A stretch of 64,000 nt of DNA. It comes from Diogma glabrata. Lineage: Eukaryota; Arthropoda; Insecta; Diptera; Cylindrotomidae. The position numbers and the translations under genes were made by a program. The stretch is from the NCBI GenBank assembly GCA_963693315.1, contig OY856188.1:103604462-103668461 (forward strand), in the 5' to 3' direction. The notes under the pieces were generated by a model. That model was not told the origin of the DNA. It was given only the letters and a program-made list of their open reading frames with translations, and ran no database searches. Shown here one piece after another: positions 32,408-45,214 of this stretch (positions are counted from its first letter, which is position 1; the number at the start of each line of letters is the position of its first letter).

Positions 32408-33504
32408 ATGCAGAGTGAAAATATACAATCTAATCTAGATAAAATTACCACAGACTACCCCAAAGCAAGACTGATCATTCTTGGAGTCTTTAATATACAT
32501 GATAAAGAATGGCTTAAGTTTTCATCATGCACTGTCGACATAGGAAGACAGGATGAACTGATACTAGCAGATTACCATGGTTTTCAAATGATAGAGTGTC
32601 CCACTAAAATACCAGACAATACACATCATAATGGATCTGTGTTTGACAAGCGAACGATATACAATGACGTAAATCTTGTCGCAACAAATTGGATCAGACT
32701 ATTTACTAATTTACTAATAGTACAATTTACATCACCTACACCAATTAAAGCCAATCCTCGTCGCCAGTCCTCCTCGGAATTATAAACACGCTGACTGGGA
32801 GGGACTGAGAAGTTTTTACGTAGAAACACCATGAAAACTGTTTGTTGCGTTGAGCAAGATCCTAGCACATCAGTATTAAGAGTTTCTGAAGTGATAAAGT
32901 ATGGAATATGGTGGTTTATTTCAAATTGACTAATCATTCCAAAACCCGAGCAATGGCGGTGAGGAATAAACGCAAAGCTTTTAAGGCCTATAACTCAAAC
33001 AAAACTCCAGAAACCCTTAGTGCCTATAAAAAACCAAGAAATTTCAGTAAATATATATGTAATAGATTTGAACAAAGACGCGTTTATCCAGAAGAAAGTA
33101 AAAAAATTGTTGAGTATTTGGCTCTCATAGGCAGTTAAATCAGTCCAGAGCAACTTCGCCCGATCCTCTATTCCAACTTTAGTTTTGAATAACATATCAG
33201 TTGAACCTTCCTTGAAATCTCAACACTTATTCCCCGAGTTGAAACAAAAATAACTAATTATTTTCGTTGTAATATTGTACGAAAAATTCTTCTTTCTATC
33301 AATATCAACAAATCCGCTGGCCCCGAGTGTATTCCACCCCTCATTCTTAAAAACATTGCTAGGCAACTAGATCTAATTCTAACAAAACATTTTTATTTAT
33401 CACACAAAGCCGGAATATTTCCCGATTCTTGGAAGCTGACTTGTGTTCAATTCATATCGAAGAAAGGCAGTAAGATTGATTCAAATTCATAATAGTTATA
33501 GATC
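32408..33504 (+). pseudogene. CR1/Jockey-like LINE, endonuclease C-terminus to RT start
   Basis: Plus-strand frames give ARLIILGVFNIHDKEWLKFS (endonuclease motif, normally GDFN), then IECPTKIPDNTHHNGSV. After frameshifts comes RT-like IPPLILKNIARQLDLI, then AGIFPDSWKLTCVQFISKK. Gaps and stops are frequent. It ends where a LINE-B tail has inserted in the opposite strand (33505). Confidence 0.78.
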
Positions 33505-33570
33505 AATTTTTTTAATAAAATGTGTTGTATAGTAGGCATTACAATATGTGTTCGAACAACACATGAAAAC
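33505..33570 (-). mobile_element. LINE-B 3' tail fragment
   Basis: Poly-T followed by the reverse complement of the LINE-B tail (TTAATAAAATGTGTTGT, GTAGGCATTACAATATGTGT). It ends at the CCTAGGTC of the tail, where a CATGGTGTCC-ended sequence begins. Confidence 0.7.
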
Positions 33571-33690
33571 AAGACCTAGGTCCATGGTGTCCATTTATTT
33601 TTCAAAACAAAATTCCATGACTTTTCATGACTTTCCAGAACAAAAACTTGAATTTTCCATTACTTTTTTAAAAAATAAAACAAATAATTT
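33571..33690. repeat. CATGACTTT-rich element end
   Basis: It starts CATGGTGTCCA and contains CCATGACTTTTCATGACTTT. A related stretch at 40820-40948 ends GGTGGACACCATG and also abuts a LINE-B tail. Likely the two ends of one inverted-repeat family. Confidence 0.5.
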
Positions 33691-33699
33691 TGTAAAAAG

Positions 33700-34235
33700 G
33701 CCTGATCGACGTATAAGTGAACCTGAGATATCACATAACTTTGGCAATAGCAGTAAGATATCCCTACCGAAGGTGGTATCTTAGGAGTTAGGGGTACTGG
33801 CGGATAAATTATATTCAGCCAATAATAGCATAATCAATTTTAGCTAACGAATGAATATTCCTTGATAATGGCACGTTATTGATTGCTTGAAGAAACGAGC
33901 CCTCAAATTACTTTATGTGTTGGTGTAAATTAAATTATTACTTTATGTGTTGGTTTAAATGTTGGTTTATGTGTTGGTTGGTTGGGGAAGACAGTGCGTC
34001 CCATGATCAAGTAATATGCAACTAACTGGATTATTGGGCACTCCATTTTAGTTTTGTTCCTCCAAATTTAAAAAAAAAACGTTTTATCTCTTTTTTAATT
34101 TTATTGCAACAAAAGGTTTGCACCCATCAACACTTTATTACGCCTGTTGTGGGACCAAGGTCTCAAAAGATTTTATGTGTTGTTGTGACACATACAAGAC
34201 ATTTTATCAACTACACATTTTATTAAGGGACTTTT
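33700..34235 (+). mobile_element. SINE-like element with LINE-B tail, copy 5
   Basis: Plus-strand copy of the family described at 10853. It has GAGATATCACATAACTTTGG, a diverged AGGTGGTATCTTAG, TTGAAGAAACGAGCC, then the tail GTTGTGGGACCAAGGTCTCA and CACATTTTATTAA. An internal block around ACTTTATGTGTTGGT is repeated three times (33913-33985). Confidence 0.65.
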
Positions 34236-34239
34236 TATG

Positions 34240-35360
34240 TGCACTTTACGAGCCAATTATGCATTTTAATTCCAACAAATGTATATATAGGCATTAGAAA
34301 ATATGGACAATTCTGACCACTTTTTAGTAACGTCTGTTCTTAAAAGTATTTACTAAAAACTAGAGTTTCCAAACCCAACCAAATATTTCACTTTTCAAAA
34401 ATGTACACCAATGGTCGTCGCCGAAGTATTTCCCAATGTTTCTTTTATGATTGTCATTGTTTTTATACTGACGATGTTGGTAAATGTTTACTTACACCAT
34501 TCAATTCGGTTTTGCAAAGTTCGTTTTTTTCAATAATGAAACCACAACAAAAATAATTGTTTTTGGCTCTTGGAAACAAACTAGCTCTTTAGAAACAAAC
34601 GTAAGTTACATTCACAATTTTACCAATTGAATTTTACAAAAAGTAAATTACATATATAAATTTTGGATTGATAATTAAAATTCAATAAATTACTCCCAAT
34701 ACCCAAAAATTGACAGAGTATAAGTGGCAAATCTTTCGACTGTGTCAATTTGTGATAAAAGAATTAATTCTTTAAGTGTGGTACCAAATTTGCTATCTCT
34801 CCTACCATTGACGATGATTTCATCATCACTGAACACGTACACCAAATGTGGGGCTACGTTATCGCATATAACGCCTTAAACTATCCAGGCAAGCAAATCA
34901 GAGCCAGATTATTTTTAGTAGAGGACTTACTACTACGGTTGGGATTTTAAACGTTTCAATTTGGTGAAACCTATGTCTGTCCATTGAAGTGACCAACTCT
35001 GAAACCGCGTGTTGAGATTGCTTTTATAACTTCTTCTATTGCTATACAGAGTGAGTTTTTCTCAGCGACTAATATCATTACGGCTGTTAAAGCAGCATCA
35101 ACTAACAAGATTACCAGTACCAAATTCAGAATAGAACAGATAAGCTCCCTAACAATAATTTTCAGATTCTACCCAGATTTTGTGTGCGTGTCATTGTTAG
35201 GAAAAAATGTTCTTATAGTGTAAGAACGTTTGCTTTTAGTCTAACTATATTCGTCTAAAGCTGACCTTCGCTTCCTGATTATATTAGTTGTCCGAGAGTA
35301 ACCAAATACTCACGTGTATTTACAGTGCAATTAGTTTTTAAATTCTGGTATCAAATCTTC
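34240..35360. other. No confident gene
   Basis: AT-rich, perhaps diverged LINE sequence by position. No motif firm enough to call. Confidence 0.3.
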
Positions 35361-35374
35361 CATTTCACCTATTA

Positions 35375-35585
35375 TTGACGGTGCGACCAAAAACAGCTGG
35401 CAAAAGGTGGGGAAACTACGTTATCGCATTAGACATTGCAAAATCATTTGATCGAATATGGTTTTCCAACTTGATCGATAAGCTCGTTGTATATGACTTT
35501 AATTCCGCAATCGATATTTTAATTCAAATTTTTCTGACCGATATAATTCGGTTTCCATTTGCTTTCTTTATAAAAAGTTTATTAT
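35375..35585 (+). pseudogene. LINE-B RT motif A fragment
   Basis: Short plus-strand frame with NYVIALDIAKSFDRIWFSNL, the RT palm motif A of CR1/Jockey-like LINEs, followed by LIDKLVVYDFNSAIDI. It matches the segment just upstream of the reading frame at 53558 in kind. Truncated on both sides. Confidence 0.7.
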
Positions 35586-35639
35586 ATTTGTAATTTGATA
35601 CAGATATAATCCGGGATAAGGTCTATGTATCTATGCTAA

Positions 35640-38215
35640 AACAAACAAAAAATATTGCGACGCTGATGCATAGGCTGACATCACCACAGCTCTGGAAACA
35701 TAGTGTTCTGGATATATAATGAGCTAATATCCATCAAATACTTTAATTAAAAGCTAACCAATGTTATAGACTTCGTAGTTCTAATTAAAAAGATATTAAA
35801 GAAAGCAGTAGTATCCCAACAAACATAAATTCTGTTGTACGAGAAAAAGTAAAAAAAAATTTAACCGGAAGTGACAAACCGGAAGTTAGGGTGCAAAACT
35901 GTTGGGAACCGTACTAAATGTTTATGTACCAAGATTCATCCAATTCGATTATGAGGTACAGATGTTATTGAGCTTCCATAATAAAAGGTCCTCGGAGGAC
36001 CCCCTACCACTTTGTTTACTATCGCTCAAAAAACTAATCAGTTCCTTGCCATACATATTTGCATCTTTTTGCAAGTGTCATCAAAACTATTCAACAAACG
36101 AATGTTGTATGCTTCCAAAAAACATTGAAACAATAAAGAGGTGTACGGAAGGACCTCCACCACTTATCCCAATATTGTCCAAAAACTAATCAGTTCTTTG
36201 TCATTTAAGTCTTCATTTTTTCCCAAAGTGTCATACAAATTGATTAATAAATGAAGTCTGTATGCTCCCAACAAACTTTAAAAACAAAGTGTCAAAAGTC
36301 AGCATTTGTATGGTAGACCACCCGCCACTTTGATCAATGTGTCCCAAAAAAATTGAAAATTTACAAAAAAAAAATTTTACCGAAAGTGAAAAACCGGAAG
36401 TTGGGATGCAGAACTGTTTTGAACCGCACTAAATGATCATTTACTAAGTTTCATCCAATTCGATTATCAGGTACAGATGTTATTGAGCTTTCAAAAAAAC
36501 AGGTGTATGGGACACCCCTACCACTTTGTTCAATATCGCTCAAAAACTAATCAGTTCTTTGCCATAAATGTTTGCATCTTTTTCAAATGCGTCATCAAAA
36601 TTCGTTCACGAACGAATGCTGTGTGCTCCCAACAAACATTAAAAAAATGGTGACACAGTAAACAGGTGTTCGCGAGGCCCCGCACCACTTATCCCAATAT
36701 TGTCCTAAAACTAATCAGTTTTTTGTCATTCAAGTCTCCATCTTTTTCCAAAGTGTCATTCAAATTGATTAATAAATGAAGTCTGTATGCTCCCAACAAA
36801 CTTTAAAAACAAAGTGTGAAAAGTTAGCAGTTGTATGGTAGACCACCCGCCACTTTGATCAATGTGTCCCAAAATATGGTAATTACCTTCTCACACTAAT
36901 TGGAATCTTTTCCATAAGTTTCATCATAATCACTTCATTATTGTAGGCTGTAGTGTGTATAAACACACTGAAAAAAATTGAAAATTTACAACAAAAAATT
37001 TTTTACCGCAAGTGAAAAACCGGAAGTTGGGATGCAGAACTGTTTGGAACCGTACTAAATGCTAATGTACTAAGTTTCATCGAATTCGATTATGAGGTAC
37101 AGATGTTATTGAGCTTTCAAAAAAACAGGTGTATGGGACACCCCTACCACTTTGTTCACTATCGCTCAAAAACTAATCAGTTCCTTGCCATACATGTTTG
37201 CATCTTTTAACAAGTGTCATTAAAATTCGTTATCGAACGAATGCTATGTGCTTCCAACAAACATTGAAAAAATGGTGACACAGTAAACAGGTGTTCGGGA
37301 GGACCCCCACCACTTGTTCCAATATTGTCCAAAAACTAATCAGTTCTTTGTTATTTAAGTCTCCATCTGTTTTTAAAGTGTCATTAAAATAAATTAATGA
37401 ATGAAGTCTGTATGCTCCCAACAAACTTTAAAAACAAAGTGTGAAAAGTCAGCATTTGCATGGTAGACCCCCTTTGATCAATATGTCCCAAAAGATGATA
37501 CATATCTTCTCACACTAATTGGACCCTTTTTCATAAGTTTCATCATAATCTCTTCATTATTGTAGCCTGTAGTGTGCATAAAGACACTGAAAAAACTTCA
37601 AAAAATTACAAAAAAAAATTTTTTACCGTAAGTGAAAAACCGGAAGTTGGGATGCAGAACTATTGTGAACCGTACTAAATGCTCATGTACCAAGTTTTAT
37701 TCAATTCGATTATCAGGTACAGATGTTATAGAGCTTTAAAAAACAGCGGCTTCAGGGACCCCACACCATTTGGTTCAATATCGCTTAAAAACTGATCAGT
37801 TCCTTGCCATACATGTTTGCATTATTTTCCAAAGTGTCATCAAAATTGATTCACGAATGAATGTTTTATGCTCCCAACAAACATAAAAACATTGTGGAAA
37901 AAACCACCTGTTGTATGGTGGACCCCCAAACCCTTTATCCAATGTACTCCAAAAGCTGATAAAATCTTTCTCATGTTACTTAAAAGCTTTTACCAACGTT
38001 TTATGAAAATCGATCTGTAATTGTAGGCTACAGTAAACACCTGGAAAAAAACTTTTTAACCGGAAGTTGGTATGCAGAAATATTGGAAACTAAAACCTTA
38101 TATACCAAGTTTCAGTAAGATCATAGTCCGGGATTAGAAGTTATTCAAGATTTAAACTTAGGGTGTTCGGGAGACCCCCGCCATTTTGTCCAAATTTGAA
38201 ATGAATCCAGATCTT
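35640..38215 (+). repeat. Higher-order tandem repeat, about 620-bp period
   Basis: Landmarks AACCGGAAGTTGGGATGCAG or close variants occur near 35877, 36392, 37017, 37637 and 38058. Within each 620-bp unit three related subunits are seen, each with a variant of CCACTT...CAAT and GCTCCCAACAAAC. The left edge is AATATTGCGACGCTGATG (near 35650); the right edge is TTTGAAATGAATCCAG (near 38212). Related single copies lie at 25085-25690, 41556-42045 with 44265-44470, and 59978-60510 (inverted). No ORF of substance. Confidence 0.82.
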
Positions 38216-38389
38216 CCATTTTCAAGTGAACCTGTATCATTTGCCAAAGTTTCATCAAGATCCTATGCAGAAAGTACTATCCTATTCAAATCTATCCTAT
38301 TCAAATCTTTGATCCTATTCAAAAATAACGTTTCTTCAAGGATTTTTACTATTTTGCTTAATTTACTGATAGTAAAATTTTTATGATTT

Positions 38390-40170
38390 AACACTGTTTG
38401 GATCGAATCCAGAGCAATTTAAAACTGTATTTAGTTGATTAAAATGAAAGATTCTGTTTTTGCTTTTCTTTTGTTTATTTATATTTGAAAATAAAATTTT
38501 TGTTCCTTTTTTTTCTTTCTTTGTAAATTTTCTTTCTTACACATCAACACTACCACATAAATCTACAATTTATCTTTATCATTTTTTTTGTTAACAGTTA
38601 AATTTTCTTTTATTCATTTTTTGTTATAGTTAATATTACAATATTCCAAAAAAAAAATGATTGATCTCAAAGATCAACTACACTAAACATGATTCTCAAA
38701 AAGTTTCTTTTTATTAACATACTATATAAAAATTTCTTTTTTTTATTGAAATATCGAACACTAATTTGATATCAGTCATTTAGGTGAATTTGACTAAATA
38801 AAAAAACCAATCACATCTCATCAATGAGTTTAATTATTCTTAATCACAAAAATAGGACGCGGAAATCGATTAATTTATATCGAATCGCCCTGATTTTCAT
38901 CAGATGTTCTCGCGAACTTTAACTATTTTTACTTTCCTCGGCGGTTATAGTAAAATTATTTTTTTTTTATTTTCCTTAATTGGAAACTAAGGCACGCACC
39001 GAAAAATTGATTTTTTTCAATTCTTTTTGATTTTAAATCACAAAACCAACTGACCTGGTTCAAACAAATGTGCTAGCATAAATATTATTTCTATTTTATG
39101 GCAAAAAAAAAGACAAAAGTTCATTTATTCGTTTATCATCGAAACATACAACAAGTTTTTGTTGAAGTATTAAAGCATAAAAAAAAACATTGGCAAGAGA
39201 ATATGTCTGTTTCATTTTTTCCTCATTTGAATGTATAACAGAAAAAAACTTAACAAAGGAAAGTTATATGATTACGTTTAATATGATATATTTTTTTTTA
39301 TAAAATGCAAAGTGCGTCATCATTTCATTATTCCTTTGTTTTCGTTTGATAAAAAAAAATTGAAATAGTAATGTATATTAGGTTATATACATTAAAATGT
39401 AAACAAATTATAAACACAATGATATCAGTAAATAATGAGTTTAGGAAAATACACGCTGGACGATAAAAGATTCATCACATTTGCAACTGATTATTTAGAT
39501 ACATGTTCATCAAAACTTATGTTATGCGAAGCAGATAATATTATAGTTGGAGAATGAGGAATATAGGGTGAGTTATCAAGATGCCGGCCTTTGCTGGTAA
39601 TGCAAACGGTTTATTTGTCTGACCTGTCAAGTCCCGACTTCCCGACAATCCACCTCAATTCCACAAACGTCACCTGGCAGAATTCGTGATCACAACAAGT
39701 TAGTAATGTTTGTGAAACAATAAATTATAAATTAACGTTTTTGAATATCCAAAGATACCATGTTAACTGTGGTTTTTGTAAACGACTTATATTTGTTTTA
39801 AGAAATTTATGGATATTAACCTTAATCTGGGAATACACATTGTCATAAAAAACCCAAAATGGTAAAGAAATCCAAAGAAGCGAAACTCTTGAAAAAGTAC
39901 TTCTGTTCTTGATTTAATTATATGAACAGCGGAGAGGTGAGCATTGATTTGACCTCCTTAGAAGAATACGCAACCAAAATGTATTTGTAGAATATTGGTA
40001 AATCTGCAACTTTTCCACGTAGGTGGATTTTCTTTTGAGTCTTAATTAAAGAACGCTAGTGCATCCATGGCTCTGTTTGTTATCCAAATCTAGATTCAGT
40101 TCACTCTATATCAAAGAGCTGTTGAACCCCATTATTACACTCCACAAATCATTCGTCCCCTATCTTCAAA
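38390..40170. other. Very AT-rich; no recognisable gene
   Basis: Long A and T runs, no repeats or domains recognised. A 40-codon ATG frame at 39435-39557 has no known relative. Confidence 0.4.
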
Positions 40171-40174
40171 AGTA

Positions 40175-40585
40175 CAATACATGAACGATTAAATCCCGCT
40201 CGCGGCTGCGATAAATGTAAACGAAGACCTAAAAAGATGACGACTGGGGAGTCAAAATTTGTTCAATTTAAATTGTAAAAAAAGCACAGCTAAGTATACT
40301 GCTAATTGAGTTTTCCAACGATATTTCAATTAGTATGGGTGACGAGCAAATAGGCGAAGGTTTATTTATACGTTTTCATATAATGACGATGACAAAAACG
40401 CGTCTAGAAAAATCAAGCTCCTCAATAAATGTAAAAAAATATTTGACCCCATATCAATTGAGTAATGTCAAGTTTGGAAGCTGTATCTGTTTTCATCCTG
40501 GCTGTTTTGGACTTTGTCAAAAACTGTATTACACGAATTGTGGGTGATCGAAATTTAACATCAAATTTTGCCCTCTTACACGGGA
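40175..40585 (+). pseudogene. LINE-B fragment, middle of ORF2
   Basis: Plus-strand nucleotide similarity to 53805-54285, with a gap: AACGATTAAATCCCGCTCGC matches the segment for RINPTRRDAAINVN, then ATTTCAATTAGTATGGGTGA and later ATTACACGAATTGTGGGTGA. Deletions and frameshifts. Confidence 0.7.
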
Positions 40586-40819
40586 TTCGGGTGCATTATT
40601 GCATCAAGCACTCTTGACAGTCAGTTAGTGGAAACAGACAAACTGTTTACATAAAGTTTTTGAAACGTTTACATAAAGTTTTTGAGTATCATAAAATTTC
40701 TAAGTATGGAAATTCAAAACATTCAATTTATAGATTGTATAACAACTTGCGTCGCTTGCAAAAATATTCAAGTAAATTATTAAGCATATACGAAAAATAA
40801 TTTTAATAAAAAAAGTTTG

Positions 40820-40948
40820 TATTAAAATAAATTTTTTCCAGAAAAATAATAAATTTTCATGACTTTCAATGACTTTGCATGACCAAAAAAAATCCCCTGA
40901 CTTGCCCTGACTTTCCAGAATTCCATACCTGGTGGACACCATGTAGGT
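40820..40948. repeat. CATGACTTT-rich element end (second copy)
   Basis: It contains TTCATGACTTTCAATGACTT and ends in CCTGGTGGACACCATG next to a LINE-B tail (TAGGTCCCACAAC). Mirrors the 33571-33690 piece. Confidence 0.5.
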
Positions 40949-41345
40949 CCCACAACAACATCCATTCTAAGGTGTTGGTGGCAAATCTTTTTTTTAATAT
41001 ATTTTTTGTTAAAGAATGGATAACTAAACAATAAATTCTATCAGATATAAAATATGACATAGGCAAATATTTCATGATAGAATAGAGAACATAAAAATAA
41101 AATTTTAATAAATTTTTCTTTAAAAATTTCCAGGAACAAAGTTAAAATAGGATTGCCAATAATCCAGCTATAACATATCCTTGATCATATCACGCGCTGT
41201 CTTCCTCATTGATTAAAGCCGTTAAAGATGTAGAATTATATCAAGACTCGTATTTTGGAGCCAGTAATAGTGTACCATCATTAAGAAATATTCCACAGCT
41301 AATACTGGCTACCGTTGACTGAATACAATATGTGACATCGCGCAG
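40949..41345 (-). mobile_element. SINE-like element with LINE-B tail, copy 2
   Basis: Minus-strand copy: tail part TAGGTCCCACAACAACAT at 40949, then GGATAACTAAACAATAAATT, ATATGACATAGGCAAATATT, and the body up to ACCGTTGACTGAATACAATA. Same body as 11000-11350; the 5' end is truncated. Confidence 0.7.
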
Positions 41346-41555
41346 TACGATCGACGAACAAGAACTTCTGCGGATAATCAATGAGTCTGAATAATGAATA
41401 TTTTATATTTAGTGTGCTAAAAGTGTGTAACAAATTATGAAGAAAAACAATTTACTCTGTACTCTTTTATAGTGAATTCTTTTTGATGGACCGAACAAGT
41501 TCCAACACCGAATTATAAAAACTTGTATTCTTTTGAGTGGAATGTAATAGAAAAT

Positions 41556-42045
41556 ATATTGCGACGTTGATGACAGGCTAACTTCACTACAGCTCTGGAA
41601 ACAAAATATTCTGAATATATAGTGAGCTAAAATTCATCAAAACCTTCAATTCATAGCTAACTATTGTTATAGATTTTCCGTAGTTCTAATTATAAAAACA
41701 TTAAAGAAAGCTGTAGTATCCCAAAAAGTATAAATTCTGTTGTACGGTAAAAAGTAAAATTTTTTTTCGAAACTGACAAACCGGAAGTTGGAATACAGAA
41801 CTGTTACAAACCATACTCTTAGCACATATAGCAAGTTTAATCAAAATCAATTATCAGGAACTGATGTTATTGAAGTTTCAAATAACTAGGTGCTCGGGAG
41901 ATCTGTTTTTTGTCATTCAATAACTCAATCTTTATGATAGTATCATCAAAATTGATTAATGAACGAAGTCTGCATGCTCCCAACAAACTTTAAAAACAAG
42001 GTAAGAAAAGTCAGCAGTTGTATGGTGGACCCGCCGCCACTTTGA
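41556..42045 (+). repeat. 620-bp repeat family copy, left part
   Basis: It starts ATATTGCGACGTTGATGA, as at 35645. It runs to CCGCCACTTTGA, where the hAT element inserts, and continues at 44265-44470. Confidence 0.75.
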
Positions 42046-44264
42046 CATGGTTGGCATGATATATATCAGTGATATATATCCGATATATATCATTGATATA
42101 TATATCACGATATTTATGCCTTGATATATATCATGATATTTATAAAAAATTAAAACTTATCTGTTCCTATCTTAAAGTTGGAAAAACTGTTAGCAGTGGC
42201 AACAGTCTGCCCGCAAAACACGTACATGGAACTATTATTTAACGACGTATTTATTCATGTGATTCTCGGAATTTGTTTCGAGTTATTTTACAAACAAAAT
42301 TAAATGAAAATTTTTGTTCATTATTTCTTCAAGAGATTGGAAGTTTGTCGATTTAAAATTTGAATAGGTATTGAGTTGAGTTGTTAATAGTATATCGTTG
42401 GTTCTTTGTTTTGTTGTAATAATATGCCAAACGGAACCGTATTATGTCACTCCGAGTAGACGCCAGATTAGAGGACCTATTTTGAATGAAGTTTACTCCA
42501 GAACTATGATTGAACGTTAAAATAAATATGATTGAGAAATTGTATCCATGTTTTTTGGGTGGAATGGACTAACATACATATCTAACCAAAACATTGTACG
42601 TCTTTTGTAGCTCAGTCCGGGAATCTACTTTTTGATACTGTTGATGCATCTTGTAAAAATCGTACACCAGAATACCTAAAAAAATGTCTTGGATTCAATC
42701 TCCAACGCCACTAAAAATTTGGAGTATCAGTACAAAGCATAGTTACAGATAATACTACTACTGTTGCGAAAATGATAAGATACGTCGAGTGTGACAACTT
42801 AATACCATATGGGTTTTCAGCACATATATTAAACCTATAGGCATTGATCTTGGACAATTTTGCGTTTGCTTGTCACATTTTATGTGCAATAAAAATTTTC
42901 GAAATAAACACTTGCCTGCCCCATATGCAGAAAAAATGCTCGGAAAGAAACTTATTTTATCGCATGAAGTTCTTAGGAACACGATGACCGGTGCTAACAA
43001 GACATTTTTCAAAATCGAGGTAACTTGGTTCAGCTATGCCAAGACTACAAGGATATGACAGAAATCCTGACATAACTAAAATTAATAAATGACAAAAATA
43101 TTGTAATGGATGCTTAACCTAGTCTAAGTTTTATAAAGCCATTAGCAATCGTTTTAGAAAGAGCTCAAAGAAGTAAAATCGCCGTTGAAGTTAAAATTTG
43201 GCATAAACTGGAACTCGATCTTAAACTAAAGCAACTTTAGAAGTTAAGAAACATTTTTATCGAAGGAGAGATATGGCTTTAGATGCACCAAATTACCAAG
43301 CTAATATGCTTGACCTTTAATTTTTAAGGTAAACATTTGAATAATCACAAAGAGAAGAAGCATATACATATTTAAGTAAAACTAATTCAGACTTAATTCC
43401 AATTTTAATGGCGCTTTTAGCTGAATCTATACCATTTTCTAAATATTGGATCTCAGTTTAAAAAAAATATCACCAATGGTGTGTTAGAAAGAAATTACTA
43501 TTGATGATGCAACCTGACCAAATAAACAAAACTTAAATCGTTATGTGCATAGCTACTTAACGCAGTTACTGCTACCGCATCTCTTGAGAAAACATTTTCG
43601 TCTTGTGGACTTGTGCAATCGAAGCTAAGTGTTAGGCTTGGAAACAAAAAAACTGACAATTTATTGAATTTGGGACAATTCGAACGTTTCCAACATCCTT
43701 TAATAGAAGAATCATCGGAACATAACATCGGTTCTTATACGAATCCGACGGTAATGTAACATTAATAAAAAGGTTACTATAGATTTGTAAGCTTCAGTCA
43801 GATATTCAAGTAAATATGTGTTTTTTATTAGGTTTAGAATTTCTATTTAATTTTGGCGTTTGTAATAAAAATATTTACCTAAATAGTTCCTTGTTTTTAT
43901 TTCACTAACGGGCGTTCAAGTATTACGAAAGCAGGCTTGGGAAGATGGAGGGAGGGTGTTTTTTTTTAATTTAATTCTCATTTTTGCTGACAATGGGAGG
44001 GGGAATCATAATTCTTATGTTAGATAGAACAATTATAAAACTTTTTGCTTATACAGAGGGAGAGGAAGAGGAGCGTCTAAAATCAAAGAAAGATTGCTTA
44101 CGTAATACTAGAACGCCCCCTACTATATATTGTATAATATTATAGGTAAAAAAATTATTCAAAAATAAATATCAGAATTTGATATATATCGGATATATAT
44201 CCGATATATCGGATATTTTGATATTTATATAAATATCATGATATTTGCCAACCTTGCACTTTGA
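42038..44264 (+). mobile_element. hAT transposon with perfect 8-bp TSD
   Basis: The element is 42046-44256 (2211 bp), flanked by a perfect 8-bp duplication CACTTTGA (42038-42045 and 44257-44264). The terminal inverted repeats are CATGGTTGGCA and, in reverse complement, CAAGGTTGGCA, followed on both sides by unusual runs of GATATATATC/CCGATATATC that can fold. The host site is the 620-bp repeat, whose uninterrupted form is present at 36830 and 37460. It contains a decayed plus-strand transposase. Confidence 0.9.
42600..43759 (+). pseudogene. hAT transposase (DUF659-type) remnant
   Basis: Plus-strand frames: KFGVSVQSIVTDNTTTVAKM (catalytic-core segment with the TDN motif, about 42715-42780), IPYGFSAHILNL, NKHLPAPYAEKMLGKKLILS (42870-43058), and at 43556-43759 a C-terminal dimerisation segment TASLEKTFSSCGLVQSKLSV then RLGNKKTDNLL, ending with TAA. 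Stops and frameshifts lie between. Inactive. Confidence 0.82.
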
Positions 44265-44470
44265 TCGATGTGCCCAAAAGTTGATCATCATCTTCTCACA
44301 CTAATTGAAACCTTTTTCATAAGTTTCATCATATTCACTTCATCAAAAATGCAATACAATAATACGTACGCTTATGTACCAAATTTCATCCAATTCGACT
44401 ATCAGGTACAGATGTTATGAACCTTTCAAAAACACAGGTGCTCTAGGACACAGCACCTCTTTGTAATATC
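44265..44470 (+). repeat. 620-bp repeat family copy, right part
   Basis: Continuation of the repeat interrupted at 42045: TCGATGTGCCCAAAAGTTGA, TCATAAGTTTCATCATA, CAATTCGACTATCAGGTACA. Confidence 0.75.
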
Positions 44471-44759
44471 ATATTTTCTATGTAGAATGGGGCGCACAAG
44501 GGTTCAAAACCTATTGAAACACGCGCATAATTATTTTACTCTCTTTTAAATAATTCTGCGTGGATGTTTAGTATTTTTTCGTGTAAATACTAATTCTTGA
44601 AGTAAATATAACTATTTTTCAGAAAATAAATCATTTATTACTTCGGCCTGAAAGACTTATGTAAGTATTACATTTTCGAGCCAAAAGTGAAATTCTTACC
44701 CCCACTTTTTTAGCATTTCTCGACTTTTAGAAATTTGGAAAAACCACTGGAGGTTGTTG

Positions 44760-45200
44760 TCAAGTGTGTCAAAAAATGTTGTCAAGTGTGTCAAAAGAAG
44801 ATTTTTATTTATTGTTTTACCCAATTTTTTGGAAAAAAAATAAAATTAATTATTTGTATGACATGAAATGTAATTGAACATGCAATTGGACGTATTATTG
44901 AAATTTTGCATTATAAGTTTGTCAAAAAATATTGTCAACTGTCAACAGAATTTTTCTTTTAGTTTTTTACCCAATTTTTTGTGAAAAAAAAATGAAATTA
45001 ATTATTTGTATGACATGAAATGTGATTGAACATGAAATTGAGAATTGCATTATAAGTTTGTCAAAAAAATATTGTCAAGTGTGTCAAAAATGATTTTTAT
45101 TTATTTTTTTAACCAATTTTTTGGAAAAAAATAAAATTATTTATTTGTTGAGATGAAATGTAATTGAACATGCAATTGGACATGGAAATTTTAGATTTTG
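44760..45200. repeat. AT-rich tandem repeat, about 140-160-bp period
   Basis: Three successive copies of a unit with ATTGTCAAGTGTGTCAAAA, ACCCAATTTTTTGGAAAA, AATTATTTGTATGACATGAA and TGTAATTGAACATG. Confidence 0.75.
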
Positions 45201-45214
45201 TTATAATTTTTACA

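Noticed and set aside
39435..39557. 40-codon ATG ORF (MSLGKYTLDDKRF start) in an AT-rich region
   Set aside because: Too short, no domain, no splice context or homologue recognised.
40700..41075. Three overlapping minus-strand ORFs
   Set aside because: They fall in the CATGACTTT repeat and SINE-like tail and have no coding features.
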